A stretch of DNA of 64,000 bases from JAFGNB01 sp050304135 (GTDB lineage: Bacteria > Fibrobacterota > Chitinivibrionia > Chitinivibrionales > Chitinispirillaceae): assembly GCA_050304135.1 (NCBI GenBank), contig JBNLDC010000041.1:1-64000 (forward strand), written 5' to 3'. The notes beneath the pieces were generated by a model. The model made no database searches and had not been told where the DNA came from. It saw nothing but the letters and a program-made list of their open reading frames with translations. The stretch's first letter is position 1; every line of letters starts with the position of its first letter. The translations under genes and the position numbers were made by a program. Below are positions 53,338 to 62,659 of this stretch, one piece after another.

Positions 53338-53646
53338 AGTATTTGAAAGATAGGTAAAAGGTGTATTTCGTGCAAGTAGTATGTCTCCGGACTCCCGGTA
53401 GTTTTCCGGTTCTGCAATAACGGAGCGGTACATTCAGTACCGGGTATGGTGCATTATTTTACTATATAGTTTTTGTTCAGGGTAGCAGGAGTTTAACTCC
53501 AACGCTTATTGAGGTCTATTCTGCTACTAAATATCGCATGATCAATTGTATTTGTGATGGACCTGATTCATTTTTACACCGTAAAGTCCGTCCGGCGAGG
53601 ACCGGCAACTCAACTCTTTTTCGGAAATCAGCAGGGAGAAGTGATC
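53338..53646. other. divergent intergenic region
   Basis: Upstream of both the MCE gene (minus) and the Lys-rich mini-gene (plus). No additional gene is supported. Confidence 0.35.
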
Positions 53647-53760
53647 ATGGGTGACAAAGGCAAGCGGGACAAAGGGCAGCGTGAGGAACAGAAACAACCG
53701 AAACACAGTATGAAGGAAAAAAGAAAATTAAAAAAGGACAAGAAATACACCAGCATCTGA
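53647..53760 (+). CDS. 37-aa lysine-rich mini-protein upstream of the helicase
   Basis: The ATG at 53647 follows AGGGAGAAG. The product, beginning MGDKGKRDKGQREEQKQ and ending LKKDKKYTSI, is almost wholly charged. Similar short Lys/Glu-rich proteins occur as independent genes in many bacteria, often without known role, so it may well be a real free product. It contains a slippery A-AAA-AAG (53730-53736), and its stop overlaps a possible CTG start of the helicase. It may therefore also act as the N-terminus of the helicase through -1 frameshifting. Confidence 0.65.
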   Translation: MGDKGKRDKGQREEQKQPKHSMKEKRKLKKDKKYTSI

Positions 53761-55136
53761 GCCGGGACAGAAAACCACCCCGAAAAGAATTCTCATCCGA
53801 CACTGCGGCTGCCGTTCGGTCGCAGCGTCCGGTCTCCAATCTCTACACCGATAACGCATTCGCTTTATTACCACCTGAACTGCAGCATGCGGTAGCAGCA
53901 AAAAAGTATACGGTACCGACTCCGATACAGGAACAGGCAATTCCCCCCATACTTGAAGGCAGGGACCTGCTCGGGTCGGCGCAAACCGGTACCGGAAAAA
54001 CAGCTGCTTTTGTGCTGCCGATTCTGCAGCGACTTTCGGCGTCGGGAAAAAACGCGATGCCCGGCAAACCGCAGGTGCTCATTCTTGCACCGACCCGGGA
54101 GCTTGCGGCACAGATCGGCGAGAGTATCAGCGCGTACGGGCGGCACCTGCATCTGCGTCATACCGTAGTATTCGGCGGGGTGAAGCAGCGCGACCAGGTT
54201 AAAGGACTCGACCGCGGGGCGCACCTTCTGGTGGCCACACCCGGGCGTCTGATTGATCTGATGGGGCAGGGACTCTGCAGTCTTGACGCAGTGGAAATAT
54301 TCGTACTTGACGAAGCGGACCGGATGCTTGACATGGGTTTTCTGCCGGATATCCGGAAGGTTCTCGGGCGTTTACCCGCAAAGCGTCAGACGCTTTTTTT
54401 CTCCGCGACACTGCAGAACGAGGTGATGACACTGGCACGGTCACTCGTCCGCAATGCGGCAGAGGTTGCTGTTACCCCGGAAACTCCCGTGGTTGACCAG
54501 ATCGATCAATCAGTCTGTTTTGTTGATCACACCCGGAAATTCGCACTACTCGCATCACTGCTTGCCGACAGGTCCCTTACGAAAGTGCTCGTTTTTTCCC
54601 GCTTGAAACATCAGGCAAACCGTCTGGCACAACGCCTGCAGAAAAACGGAATTCTCGCGGAAGCCATTCACAGCGATAAAAGTCAGAATGCACGAATGCG
54701 GATTCTGGAGAATTTTAAAAGGAACCGGGTACGGGTACTGGTTGCAACCGATATTGCCGCGCGCGGGATTGATGTCGACAGTATCAGTCATGTGTTCAAT
54801 TATGACCTTCCCAACGAACCGGAAACCTATGTCCACCGGATCGGTCGAACGGCACGGGCCGGCACACGGGGCGATGCGGTCTCGTTCTGCAGTGAACGGG
54901 ACACCGGTTGTCTCCACGCGATTGAACGGTTTCTGGGAAGAAAACTCCCCGTCAGGCAGGATACCTCTTTTCACAGTGACCTCGCACGTGAAGCGTATAC
55001 CTCTTCACCGACTACGACAAAAAAGAGAACTCCTGCACCTGCAAACCGGCAACGTGACAAGAAACGTCTGAGTAAGGATATCGTCTACTCGGAAGGACCC
55101 CGGAGAGGCGGAAAGCCGGGCTGGCGCAAACGCTGA
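53757..55136 (+). CDS. DEAD-box RNA helicase, RhlE-like, with no ordinary start codon
   Basis: All helicase motifs are present: Q motif near YTVPTPIQEQAIPP, I AQTGTGKTAAF, Ia APTRELAAQ, II VLDEADRMLDMGF, III FFSATLQ, IV VLVFSRLKHQA, V VATDIAARGIDVDS, VI HRIGRTARAG, and a basic tail. It unwinds structured RNA, for example in ribosome assembly. The first ATG/GTG/TTG in frame is the GTG at 54012, which would delete motif I, so the true beginning lies earlier. The frame is open from 53685. Candidates are ATT 53727, ATA 53745, CTG 53757 (overlapping the mini-gene stop), or -1 frameshift from the mini-gene. A sequencing error is also possible. The start given here is a placeholder. Confidence 0.88.
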   Translation: MSRDRKPPRKEFSSDTAAAVRSQRPVSNLYTDNAFALLPPELQHAVAAKKYTVPTPIQEQAIPPILEGRDLLGSAQTGTGKTAAFVLPILQRLSASGKNAMPGKPQVLILAPTRELAAQIGESISAYGRHLHLRHTVVFGGVKQRDQVKGLDRGAHLLVATPGRLIDLMGQGLCSLDAVEIFVLDEADRMLDMGFLPDIRKVLGRLPAKRQTLFFSATLQNEVMTLARSLVRNAAEVAVTPETPVVDQIDQSVCFVDHTRKFALLASLLADRSLTKVLVFSRLKHQANRLAQRLQKNGILAEAIHSDKSQNARMRILENFKRNRVRVLVATDIAARGIDVDSISHVFNYDLPNEPETYVHRIGRTARAGTRGDAVSFCSERDTGCLHAIERFLGRKLPVRQDTSFHSDLAREAYTSSPTTTKKRTPAPANRQRDKKRLSKDIVYSEGPRRGGKPGWRKR

Positions 55137-55620
55137 GGTGTCCTCGGCCGGCTGGAAACGGGGCGGAAGACTGCATTGCTTCATTTATTGTATTGTCACC
55201 CTGTATTCACTATCGTAAATGCCATAAGGATTTATTCCTTTTCTTTTAACAACAAGCGCTGCAGGCGCGGCATATTCCAGCCCGGGCTGCAGGCCTCCTC
55301 TTTCGTCTTTAAACCTCCACCATCCACGTGAACATTTCCGTCTCCACAAAGCATTTCTTTTGAACACTCACCCAGGTATATTTATATTATTGGTAACCTG
55401 CAGTTCCGCACGGCTGGTTCCCGTTGAGATGATGGTATTGGTTTTTATAGAAGGACGATACTTATTGTCTATTTTGGGATGTCTAAAGGAATATTAGAAT
55501 AACCAATAATTTCTTCAATCATTCCGATACGTGCGTTAGATGAACTTTTCTGGTTTTGTGAGGATGTTATTCTAAGAAGGAGTTGGTGGAAATTAAGCGC
55601 CATTTTAAAATGAAGGCACT
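55137..55620. other. intergenic region, composition changing to AT-rich
   Basis: From the helicase end the sequence becomes noticeably AT-richer towards 55500. A 60-codon minus-strand frame at 55185-55367 has no recognisable features. No RNA gene or repeat was recognised. Confidence 0.35.
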
Positions 55621-55953
55621 ATGAAATTTATTCTCTTATTAATTTTTTTAACTATTTATTCTATGACAAGTTATTGTGACGACAATATATTAACAACTGC
55701 AATTACTAAATGGGACAAATCTCATCCACAAAGTTATGAATATGAAATTAAATGGGATTATTTTTACACACCTTCCCTAAAACGCAATTCGGGGGATGGC
55801 CATGGCCGCGCTACGATAATGTACATGCTCGGGAGAAGAGCAGATTCGCCCGCTACAAGGGTGGTCGGGAAGAACTCAGGGTTGAGTAGAACGAGGAATT
55901 CCGCAGGAACGCCAGATTACATCCCAGGTATTAAGAAAGACTCCAATAATTAA
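55621..55953 (+). pseudogene. chimeric fragment: secreted-protein start joined to foreign sequence
   Basis: The first ~58 codons are AT-rich and encode a signal peptide (MKFILLLIFLTIYSMTSYC) and WDKSHPQSYEYEIKWDYFY, which resembles the start of DUF6174-like lipoproteins (W-x(6-9)-S-Y-x-Y). At about 55790 composition changes abruptly to GC-rich and the reading becomes Arg/Gly-rich (RRADSPATRVVGKNSG) with no secreted-protein character. This suggests a truncated gene fused to inserted sequence. The cut-off part is not found downstream. Confidence 0.45.
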
Positions 55954-56233
55954 ATAGTTGAAAATATTGTAAAAACATATTTCAGTTGTTCGACATTACA
56001 TCCGGAAAGTTTTGTAAAGTATTTATATATTTCTCTTTTATGCAGATGAGGCCGGTTATGAAAGCTGAAATATTGGTAATTATGATACTGCATGAAACGC
56101 CTCAAAGGGGGTATTTATTATGTCAAGGTATCGACCGTTTTAGGCTTTTATTAAGGAACGGAATTCATCCTTCCGTTTTTGAAATGCTTATATAAGTATA
56201 ATTATCATAAACTATCTGCCATAGAATGAAATT

Positions 56234-57343
56234 ATGCAGCACTCCTTCCGTATGCGCCATACCAATGCTCTACCTGTTCCATCGAACTGTATAAAAAACC
56301 AGTCGGGTACTGCTATGCTCTTTATTCTGGTTCTTGCGGTGATTGCCGGTATTGTTATGGCATCTTTTTTTATGACGAGCAGAGTAACGATAAAGAAGAG
56401 CGGAGTACGAAGAGAGAAGATTGCAGCATTAAATATTGCGGAAGCGGGAAAAGAAAGGTTTTATGCAAAACTGATGAATGATGCGACTCTGGAGCTTTTA
56501 CCTGATGATGATCAGTTAATTTACGAGGACGAGCCTCTGGGAAACGGAATGTATACAGTTCGTTGTTTAACCGGAATTGCCATTGATACGGTTACTATTG
56601 TCTCCAAGGGAGTTGAAGGGCCCAATTGTGTACAACTTGAGGTGATTGCTGCAGTTGTTCCAACTATTCCAACCGATGTGTCACACTTGGTAGGAGCAGC
56701 TGTTGTGGCCAATGATGATGCTACGATTACTGGAAATATTGTGATAGACGGAAGAGACCATGACAGTATGGGAACTCTTGCCGGCGGCAGTGGTGTTTAT
56801 GCTATGAGCTTACGCGGCGAGCTTGATTTCGGAAGTAGTGCCGCAGGTGTTTACGCACATATGGATCCGACCGAATATTCCAAGAATAGCTATACATCAA
56901 CACAGATTCAGGAGTTAATGCCGGCAGATTCATTTTCCGGAACTCCGGAGGAATTTTTTGGCGTGGCTCCCGGAGCGCTTGATGAATTTAAAACAACGGT
57001 GCTGACACCTCCCTTTCATGGCCTTGTGTACGTTACCGAAACGGTCGATATTCATGATCTTGAGAATTCGAGTGGAATCCTCATTGTTCATAACAGCACT
57101 TCAACCGCTGAACTACATATTAATGCCGGGACTTTTAAAGGGTTATTAATATGTGATGTTATGAAAAATTACGAAGCAGATGTTATCGGAGCGGTAGTGT
57201 CGATTGGAAGAGAGGAACATAATTTCGGAACTGGCGGTAATATCCTTTATAGCTCCCAGGTGCTTTTGAATCTCGATAAATTTTGCCAGAATCTTAAAAA
57301 AAAGATAAATGAACAAGGATGGCATGAGCTGCCGTGTAATTAA
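56234..57343 (+). CDS. PilX-like type IV pilus assembly/minor pilin protein
   Basis: After a polar N-terminus comes the pilin-like helix NQSGTAMLFILVLAVIAGIV, without the usual Glu5, then MTSRVTIKKSGVRREKIAAL and NIAEAGKERFYAKL. This is the typical PilX_N arrangement (hydrophobic helix, then A-L-x-x-A-E-A-G). The remaining 280 residues form a beta-rich periplasmic domain with repeated short strands (VVANDDATITGNIVIDGRDH). It may help assemble or decorate a pseudopilus. Starts at 56234 and 56252 are both possible. No other pilus genes are nearby, so it could be an isolated or transferred gene; its AT content is higher than that of its neighbours. Confidence 0.7.
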   Translation: MQHSFRMRHTNALPVPSNCIKNQSGTAMLFILVLAVIAGIVMASFFMTSRVTIKKSGVRREKIAALNIAEAGKERFYAKLMNDATLELLPDDDQLIYEDEPLGNGMYTVRCLTGIAIDTVTIVSKGVEGPNCVQLEVIAAVVPTIPTDVSHLVGAAVVANDDATITGNIVIDGRDHDSMGTLAGGSGVYAMSLRGELDFGSSAAGVYAHMDPTEYSKNSYTSTQIQELMPADSFSGTPEEFFGVAPGALDEFKTTVLTPPFHGLVYVTETVDIHDLENSSGILIVHNSTSTAELHINAGTFKGLLICDVMKNYEADVIGAVVSIGREEHNFGTGGNILYSSQVLLNLDKFCQNLKKKINEQGWHELPCN

Positions 57344-57579
57344 TGGTAGTTTTCGTATAGATACCTACAGGCGTGATGCCCACCTGCGGGAAAAGAATTT
57401 GAATTTATTCCATATATAAAATCCTAATGTTGCTTGTAAAAAATATTTTTCACCTTTCTGATATTATTTTCACATTTATATTCAGGTCCCTTTAATTTCT
57501 AAAATGCTCAATTTTTTCATTCACCCCAGTCTCGCCGTCTCCTTGTCTCTCTGTTCCCCCGTCTCATCGTCCTTCCTTC

Positions 57580-58521
57580 CTACTCCTGCTCGTGCAGCCA
57601 CCGCTCCGCTTCAATCGCCGCCATACAGCCGCTTCCCGCAGCAGTAATCGCCTGACGATAATTCGAATCCTGCACGTCACCTGCAGCGAATACTCCGGGC
57701 ACATTAGTCGCGGTTGATCCCGGTATGGTTTTCAGATACCCCATCTCACCGGTTTCGAGTTGACCCTTTAAAAACCCGATATTCGGCAAATGACCAATCG
57801 CTTCGAACGCTCCGACTACCGGCAGATCAGACAGGCTACCATCAACCGTATCTTTCAGCCGCAGGCAGGAAAGCTGCTGGTCACCACAGAATTCATCCAC
57901 CACCTTGTTCCAGAGAACCTCAATCTTCGGATGTGTTTTGATTCTCTTTTGCATGACCACACTGGCGCGCAACTCGTCACGTCGGTGAATAAGGTACACT
58001 TTGGAGGCAAACTGTGTCAGATGCAGTGCTTCCTCACATGCAGTATCACCACCCCCGATAACCGCCAGCTCCCTGTTACGGAATATCGGCAATGCTCCGT
58101 CACATACCGCGCAGGCACTCACCCCCCGACCCCAGAGCTTTTTCTCCGATTCAAGCGGCAGACGGCGGGCTGTTGCTCCCGAGGCCACGATCATTGACTC
58201 GGTGGTGTACGTATCACCCCCGGAAGAGGTCAGGGTAAACGGCCGCTTGCTGAGATCCGCATCAGCGATATCATCCATAATCATCCTGGTGCCATGTTTT
58301 TCAGCCTGTTCACGCATTTTGCTCATAAGTTCTGGTCCCATAACCCCTTCGGGAAACCCGGGAAAATTCTCCACGACACTCGTGATCATAAGCTGACCGC
58401 CGGGGATCCCCCCCGCCTGAAACCCTTCAAAAAGCAATGGACTAATATTCGCCCGTGCCGCGTAGATTGCAGCTGTGAGACCGGATGGTCCCGATCCGAT
58501 AATTACCAGTTGCTCCGCCAT
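57580..58521 (-). CDS. trxB: thioredoxin reductase
   Basis: A two-domain flavoprotein. FAD site IIGSGPSGLTAAIYAARANI, the G-G-Q-L motif GGIPGGQLMITSVVENFPGF, redox-active SACAVCDGALP (Cys-Ala-Val-Cys), NADPH site ELAVIGGGDTACEEALHLTQ with HRRDELRAS, and the C-terminal FAD loop PGVFAAGDVQDSNYRQAITA. It reduces thioredoxin with NADPH. It is last in a minus-strand series with CcdA and TlpA-like genes, so part of its role may be to feed electrons towards the periplasm. Confidence 0.96.
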   Translation of the reverse strand: MAEQLVIIGSGPSGLTAAIYAARANISPLLFEGFQAGGIPGGQLMITSVVENFPGFPEGVMGPELMSKMREQAEKHGTRMIMDDIADADLSKRPFTLTSSGGDTYTTESMIVASGATARRLPLESEKKLWGRGVSACAVCDGALPIFRNRELAVIGGGDTACEEALHLTQFASKVYLIHRRDELRASVVMQKRIKTHPKIEVLWNKVVDEFCGDQQLSCLRLKDTVDGSLSDLPVVGAFEAIGHLPNIGFLKGQLETGEMGYLKTIPGSTATNVPGVFAAGDVQDSNYRQAITAAGSGCMAAIEAERWLHEQE

Positions 58522-58648
58522 TGTTCCTCCTCATCCGGTGCAGACCGACCATTTGCCCCCTTGATCGACAGGCTTGTCACGGTTGCAACGGCCATGATAT
58601 GATATAGTGATTTTATAGTCTCATAAATAGCGGTGAACTCCCCGGTGC

Positions 58649-59359
58649 TCAAAACATGCTCTTTCCCATTTGCACGAGAAAGTACTCTCCCATGGCGATC
58701 ATCAGGTAACCGAACAGCTTCTTTACCTTTATCATCCACATGCCGGATTTCGGAAGATGCGAGACCACACCGGCGAAGGTCCCGACCCCGATCAGCAGAA
58801 TTCCCACCCCGAGTGCATAGGTAAATAGTAGGCTCGCTCCGTAGACATAGCTGTGTGTCGTCGAGACGAAAGTCAGAATGACGCCGAGTACCGGGGCCGT
58901 GCACGGTGAGGCGACAAGGCCGAATACGATTCCGAGGAGAAATACGCCGATAAAACCTCCCCCTTTCGCTTTGAATCTACTCTGAAGAGAAGAGAGAAAC
59001 GGAATGTTGAGCATGAAGACATCGAGCATTGAAAGCCCGAATAAAATACAGATGTTCGCCACCCCGAACAGTACCCATGCATTTGAACTCAGCGATCCGA
59101 AAAGTGAACCGGTCGCCACTGCAGCGATACCGAGAGCCGAATAGGTTGTGGCGATCCCCAGTACATACACGACGGAGAACAGAAACGAATGCAGTCGCGA
59201 TCCCCGTTTCTGTCCCATGATGACGCCGATGGTGACGGGGATCATTGGATACACGCACGGGGTGAGACTCGTGAGTACCCCACCCGCGAAAACAATGAAA
59301 AATGCAATTCCATGGTTGCCCGAGAGGGCCGCTTCAAGGCCGCCTAAAATTCCATCCAT
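58649..59359 (-). CDS. ccdA: CcdA/DsbD-type thiol electron transporter
   Basis: About six membrane helices. The two membrane cysteines lie in TSLTPCVYPMIPVTIG and ASPCTAPVLGVIL, the conserved pair of DsbD-beta/CcdA. It carries reducing power from cytoplasmic thioredoxin across the membrane. At 236 aa it is the short CcdA form without the periplasmic alpha and gamma domains. It sits just after a TlpA-like gene, which could be its partner. Confidence 0.92.
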   Translation of the reverse strand: MDGILGGLEAALSGNHGIAFFIVFAGGVLTSLTPCVYPMIPVTIGVIMGQKRGSRLHSFLFSVVYVLGIATTYSALGIAAVATGSLFGSLSSNAWVLFGVANICILFGLSMLDVFMLNIPFLSSLQSRFKAKGGGFIGVFLLGIVFGLVASPCTAPVLGVILTFVSTTHSYVYGASLLFTYALGVGILLIGVGTFAGVVSHLPKSGMWMIKVKKLFGYLMIAMGEYFLVQMGKSMF

Positions 59360-59505
59360 ACAGAACCTCTTTCATTATAATGTCCAGACGGTTTATGGTG
59401 TCTTTTTCCATCGTTAGTACCGGTCATTGAGACTACGGGTGCATGTCCGTCATCACCGTAACCGGTTTTCCGGTAACGGAACACCTTCGGTACGCTGCCT
59501 GCGCG

Positions 59506-59991
59506 TTACTGTTGGGCAGTTGTCAGTTTTTTCAATGTTTCGTCAATGTCCTTTTCCGTCGCTTTATTCATGCCTCTCCACGTCTTAACCACTTCGAGGT
59601 TCCGGTTGATCACCACGAGTGACGGTACTCCTTTTATTCCGTATGATTTGGCGGTGGAGGATTTCGGATCGAGCAGTACGGTGTAGTCGATACCTGCTTT
59701 TTTGACGAAGGCGGCAACTTTTTTCGGTTTGGCGTTCTCGAGGTTCACTCCGAGCACGACCACACCCTCTGCCGCATATTCCTTTTGTATAGTATTAAGC
59801 CGGGGAAATGCTTCCCTGCAGGCATGGCACCACATCGCCCAGAAATCGATTACCACCACCTTTCCCTTGTACGAGGAGAGCGAGACGGATGTCCCCGAAA
59901 GATCGGAAAGCGTGAAGTCCGGCGCGGGAGCGGCCTTCAGTACACCGAGAAACAGTACAATAGCTGTCAGGACTTTTTTCCCATACCCCAT
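59506..59991 (-). CDS. exported TlpA/ResA-like thioredoxin
   Basis: A signal peptide (KKVLTAIVLFLGVLKAAPAP) and an AhpC-TSA/TlpA domain: APDFTLSDLSGTSVSLSSYK, GKVVVIDFWAMWCHACREAF with Cys-His-Ala-Cys, the family insert (EGVVVLGVNLENAKPKKVAA) and cis-Pro IKGVPSLVVINRN. It works in the periplasm as a reductant, possibly for cytochrome c apoproteins or other thiols. Directly downstream of a DUF3570 gene and upstream of ccdA on the minus strand. Confidence 0.92.
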   Translation of the reverse strand: MGYGKKVLTAIVLFLGVLKAAPAPDFTLSDLSGTSVSLSSYKGKVVVIDFWAMWCHACREAFPRLNTIQKEYAAEGVVVLGVNLENAKPKKVAAFVKKAGIDYTVLLDPKSSTAKSYGIKGVPSLVVINRNLEVVKTWRGMNKATEKDIDETLKKLTTAQQ

Positions 59992-60018
59992 ACGACCTCC
60001 TTGAATCGGTTAAATTTG

Positions 60019-61293
60019 TCAATACGCGAATCTGATTCCACTCTGCACCCACAGGGCATTGAATTCTGAAGAACAATGATAATAATTGTAATGGCTGTAA
60101 AGTACCTGCGGATCGGCCGGAGACGCGCGAAGGTAATAATCCGCACCGATATCGATCGCGACCGGAAATATGCCGGGGAAACCGATGCCGTCCGGCTTTA
60201 CGAAGTCTTTGATCACATAACTTCCCTTCAGACCGAACGTATAGCTGTTTCCCCCCCGGTATTTCAGATCGGTGGTGAGATACCGGTCTTCGGCCGAATA
60301 GTAATCCCGGTAGAAAAAAGCTGACGATTGTGAGTAAATCCTGAATGACGGGCGCAGTATGAATCGTTCGCCAATATACGAGTAAATTTCCATTCCGACG
60401 GTTGTGCTTTTCTGCTCCCATGAATCCTCGTAATACCGGTACTCGAGATGCACCGCCATGCCGTTTCCGATACCGATATACTGATTGAACAGACCGGAAA
60501 ACGTTATACTGCGGTGCTCTGAAGGAAGGTACTCGTGTCTGAACTGATCGCCTACCCGGTACACATTGTAGGGGCGGGTAAGGTATCCCCGGTCGTAGCT
60601 GTATCCCGCGACGGCTGAAATAATCGTGGTCGTCGTCAGTCCCTGCGTGATACTTGCCGAGAGATTATCCGTTTCACGTCTGCCGTCACCGAAATAGCTC
60701 CATCCTGCATCCGATGGGGAAGGTACGAACCGGACGGCGGGATGGTAACGGCTGAAGATTTTTCCGAAACGGAAACCGAGGGTTGTATTGCGCTGAAACA
60801 GGTCCTGGCTTATTGCCGCCGATACAGTCCGGGCCGTGTAATCGTTCTCTTCACTGTTGATACCGGTGATCGAGAAGGTTGTCGGGTCGTCGTTGGATTT
60901 GTCGCTGCTCAACATTTTAATGAAATCGTTTGTAAAGGTCACCGTTGCCGAAGGCTGCAGACGTTTTTCGTCGGTTGGCGACGCCGAAGTGATGCCGTCA
61001 ACGGAGGCGGACGGGGTCCGGGGGAGCGATACAGACGCCCCGGTGGAAAGAGGGGACCCACTGCGGACATCACGGCGCGAGGCTGCCGAAATGGCATCGA
61101 CAAGGCCTGAGAGCGACAGCGAAAAATGGTCGTTGATTCTTTTGGATGCCCTGATGACGTTCGTTGAGACCTTGACGTTGTTGTTGTCGGAATACTGCTG
61201 GAATTTGTACGAAATCTCGTCTGATTGACCGAACGCGATCACTGTCGCAGCACACAGGATCGAACCTGCCATACATCGTTTCAGCATCCGCAA
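60019..61293 (-). CDS. DUF3570 outer-membrane protein
   Basis: A signal peptide (MLKRCMAGSILCAATVIAFG), then the DUF3570 pattern: ISYKFQQYSDNNNVKVSTNV, VDAISAASRRDVRSG, and a chain of beta strands (VAGYSYDRGYLTRPYNVYRV, WEQKSTTVGMEIYSYIGERF, FRIYSQSSAFFYRDYYSAED). It ends with an aromatic strand (FAY), as barrels do. The family occurs with DUF4266, TlpA-like and ApbE genes in many Gram-negatives; its function has not been established. It overlaps DUF4266 by 13 bp. Confidence 0.88.
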   Translation of the reverse strand: MRMLKRCMAGSILCAATVIAFGQSDEISYKFQQYSDNNNVKVSTNVIRASKRINDHFSLSLSGLVDAISAASRRDVRSGSPLSTGASVSLPRTPSASVDGITSASPTDEKRLQPSATVTFTNDFIKMLSSDKSNDDPTTFSITGINSEENDYTARTVSAAISQDLFQRNTTLGFRFGKIFSRYHPAVRFVPSPSDAGWSYFGDGRRETDNLSASITQGLTTTTIISAVAGYSYDRGYLTRPYNVYRVGDQFRHEYLPSEHRSITFSGLFNQYIGIGNGMAVHLEYRYYEDSWEQKSTTVGMEIYSYIGERFILRPSFRIYSQSSAFFYRDYYSAEDRYLTTDLKYRGGNSYTFGLKGSYVIKDFVKPDGIGFPGIFPVAIDIGADYYLRASPADPQVLYSHYNYYHCSSEFNALWVQSGIRFAY

Positions 61294-61499
61294 CCACCTC
61301 CCGCATTGGTATCGCCGCCGCTCGAACCTTCCCGACGCGGGTAAATGTGCGTTTTCAGCGATTTCTCCTCGCTGTCGCCATCGAACAGCATGATGGGATC
61401 ACCCAGATACTGTCGCTGATACTGCATGACGCATCCGGGGAGGAAGAAGGGACTCGCCAGGAATACCGCCAGTCTGATACAAATAATGATCACTTTCAT
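61281..61499 (-). CDS. DUF4266 lipoprotein
   Basis: The ATG at 61499 begins a lipoprotein signal with lipobox F-L-P-G-C. The 72-aa product has the DUF4266 core (MQYQRQYLGDPIMLFDGDSE) and the characteristic Gly-Cys end GGDTNAGGGCGC. Start overlaps the cytochrome stop by 4 bp and its end overlaps DUF3570. The family always pairs with DUF3570; the role is unknown, and the C-terminal cysteines could bind metal. Confidence 0.88.
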   Translation of the reverse strand: MKVIIICIRLAVFLASPFFLPGCVMQYQRQYLGDPIMLFDGDSEEKSLKTHIYPRREGSSGGDTNAGGGCGC

Positions 61500-62272
61500 T
61501 GTTCTGAACTCCTCCATGATGTCCTTTCTATGGGGGCTCCGCCCCATTCCACGCCGGCGTGACACTGAATATTCGTACAGGTACCGGTCGCCCGGTTGAA
61601 GGCGAACAGTGTATCGTGGTGGAAAGGAAGTTCGTAATTTTGCGCGAAGGAAACTTCAACGGTGGCGTTCATGTGCAAATAGGAATCGGGAACGGGCACG
61701 GAATCACCGCCGGTGACCATACGGTAATGCTGCTGGAAATAGAGCTCTTCATCGGTGATGACCGTATCACAATGAATGGACGAGAAGTGGCATTGATAGC
61801 ATTCAATACCCTGTTCCTCATGTACCCGGTGTCCGAACGAAGCTGGTGGAGACGAATGACAGGAGGAACACTGTGTAAAATCGAGTGCCAGTGAGCCGTC
61901 GGCATGGGATGGTCCCGTCGCGGGGGAGCGACCGTTTCTTCCCTGCAGCATCCGGTCGTGGAAGATGGTAACGTGTTCGTCAGAATCAAACGTGCTGTCA
62001 ACCCTGATTGCTCCCGAATGACAGGTAAAGCATTGCGTTGCGGCGCCGTCGGCCAGTTCAACCGTGTCCGTTCTGCATAAAATCGATCCTGGAAAGGTGT
62101 GGCATTCGTCGCAGGAGGCTGCGACATCGGCGGCGGGGTCGGCACTTTGCGGTGCCGGCGGATTCAGAACCGTCGAACATCCAGCAGTGAGAAAAAGGGA
62201 GGCCGGTATCACCGCACAGACTGCTGCTCGGAATAAGATACTCCGAATCTGAAAGGTATCACAATGTGGCAT
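61496..62272 (-). CDS. multihaem c-type cytochrome lipoprotein
   Basis: A lipoprotein signal (RAAVCAVIPASLFLTAGC; lipobox L-T-A-G-C) and five haem sites: CDECH, CFTCH, CSSCH, CYQCH and a CxxxCH-type, C-T-N-I-Q-C-H. The short distance between CxxCH sites resembles the Geobacter-type CxxxxCH/CxxCH family. It probably carries electrons at the outer membrane or in the periplasm. It leads the minus-strand unit DUF4266-DUF3570-TlpA-CcdA-TrxB, of which it is the first gene. Confidence 0.88.
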   Translation of the reverse strand: MPHCDTFQIRSILFRAAVCAVIPASLFLTAGCSTVLNPPAPQSADPAADVAASCDECHTFPGSILCRTDTVELADGAATQCFTCHSGAIRVDSTFDSDEHVTIFHDRMLQGRNGRSPATGPSHADGSLALDFTQCSSCHSSPPASFGHRVHEEQGIECYQCHFSSIHCDTVITDEELYFQQHYRMVTGGDSVPVPDSYLHMNATVEVSFAQNYELPFHHDTLFAFNRATGTCTNIQCHAGVEWGGAPIERTSWRSSEQ

Positions 62273-62659
62273 GGTTGATATCCATAGAATGCATAATTAC
62301 CGTTTGTACCCGGCAGTTCTTTTTTACAACATTTTTGCTTCCGATATCACGGAGAGCGATGACCACACGGGCTTTTTTTATTCCATTTTTATTAATATAC
62401 GCGGAAAAAATTATAAATGCAACATGTTGCTTAAATAATGGAATACAAATAATGTAATAACACAATGAAATAAAATAAGTTAAAAATAAAAAATAAATAT
62501 TATAATAAAAATTGAATACAATTTGGTGATAGCTGCCACCTTCGCAAGATCCCCGAATGTCTACACAGGTCTGAAGTAGAGCGCGCAAAAAAATGTTGAA
62601 AAAAATGTCGTCGAGATGGCTTTTGAGTTGCAAAATTCTTTGTACAGTATGATAAAATC
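62273..62659. other. AT-rich intergenic region
   Basis: Very AT-rich between about 62390 and 62520. It must hold the promoter of the cytochrome operon (minus strand). No gene is supported; the minus-strand frame at 62259-62717 is a product of the base composition. Confidence 0.4.

Noticed and set aside
54012..55136. Helicase beginning at GTG 54012
   Set aside because: It would lack motif I and the Q motif, which are encoded intact just upstream in the same frame.
55185..55367. Minus-strand 60-codon frame
   Set aside because: No ribosome site, no recognisable domain.
55986..56195. Plus-strand 69-codon frame
   Set aside because: No domain or ribosome site; AT-rich chance frame.
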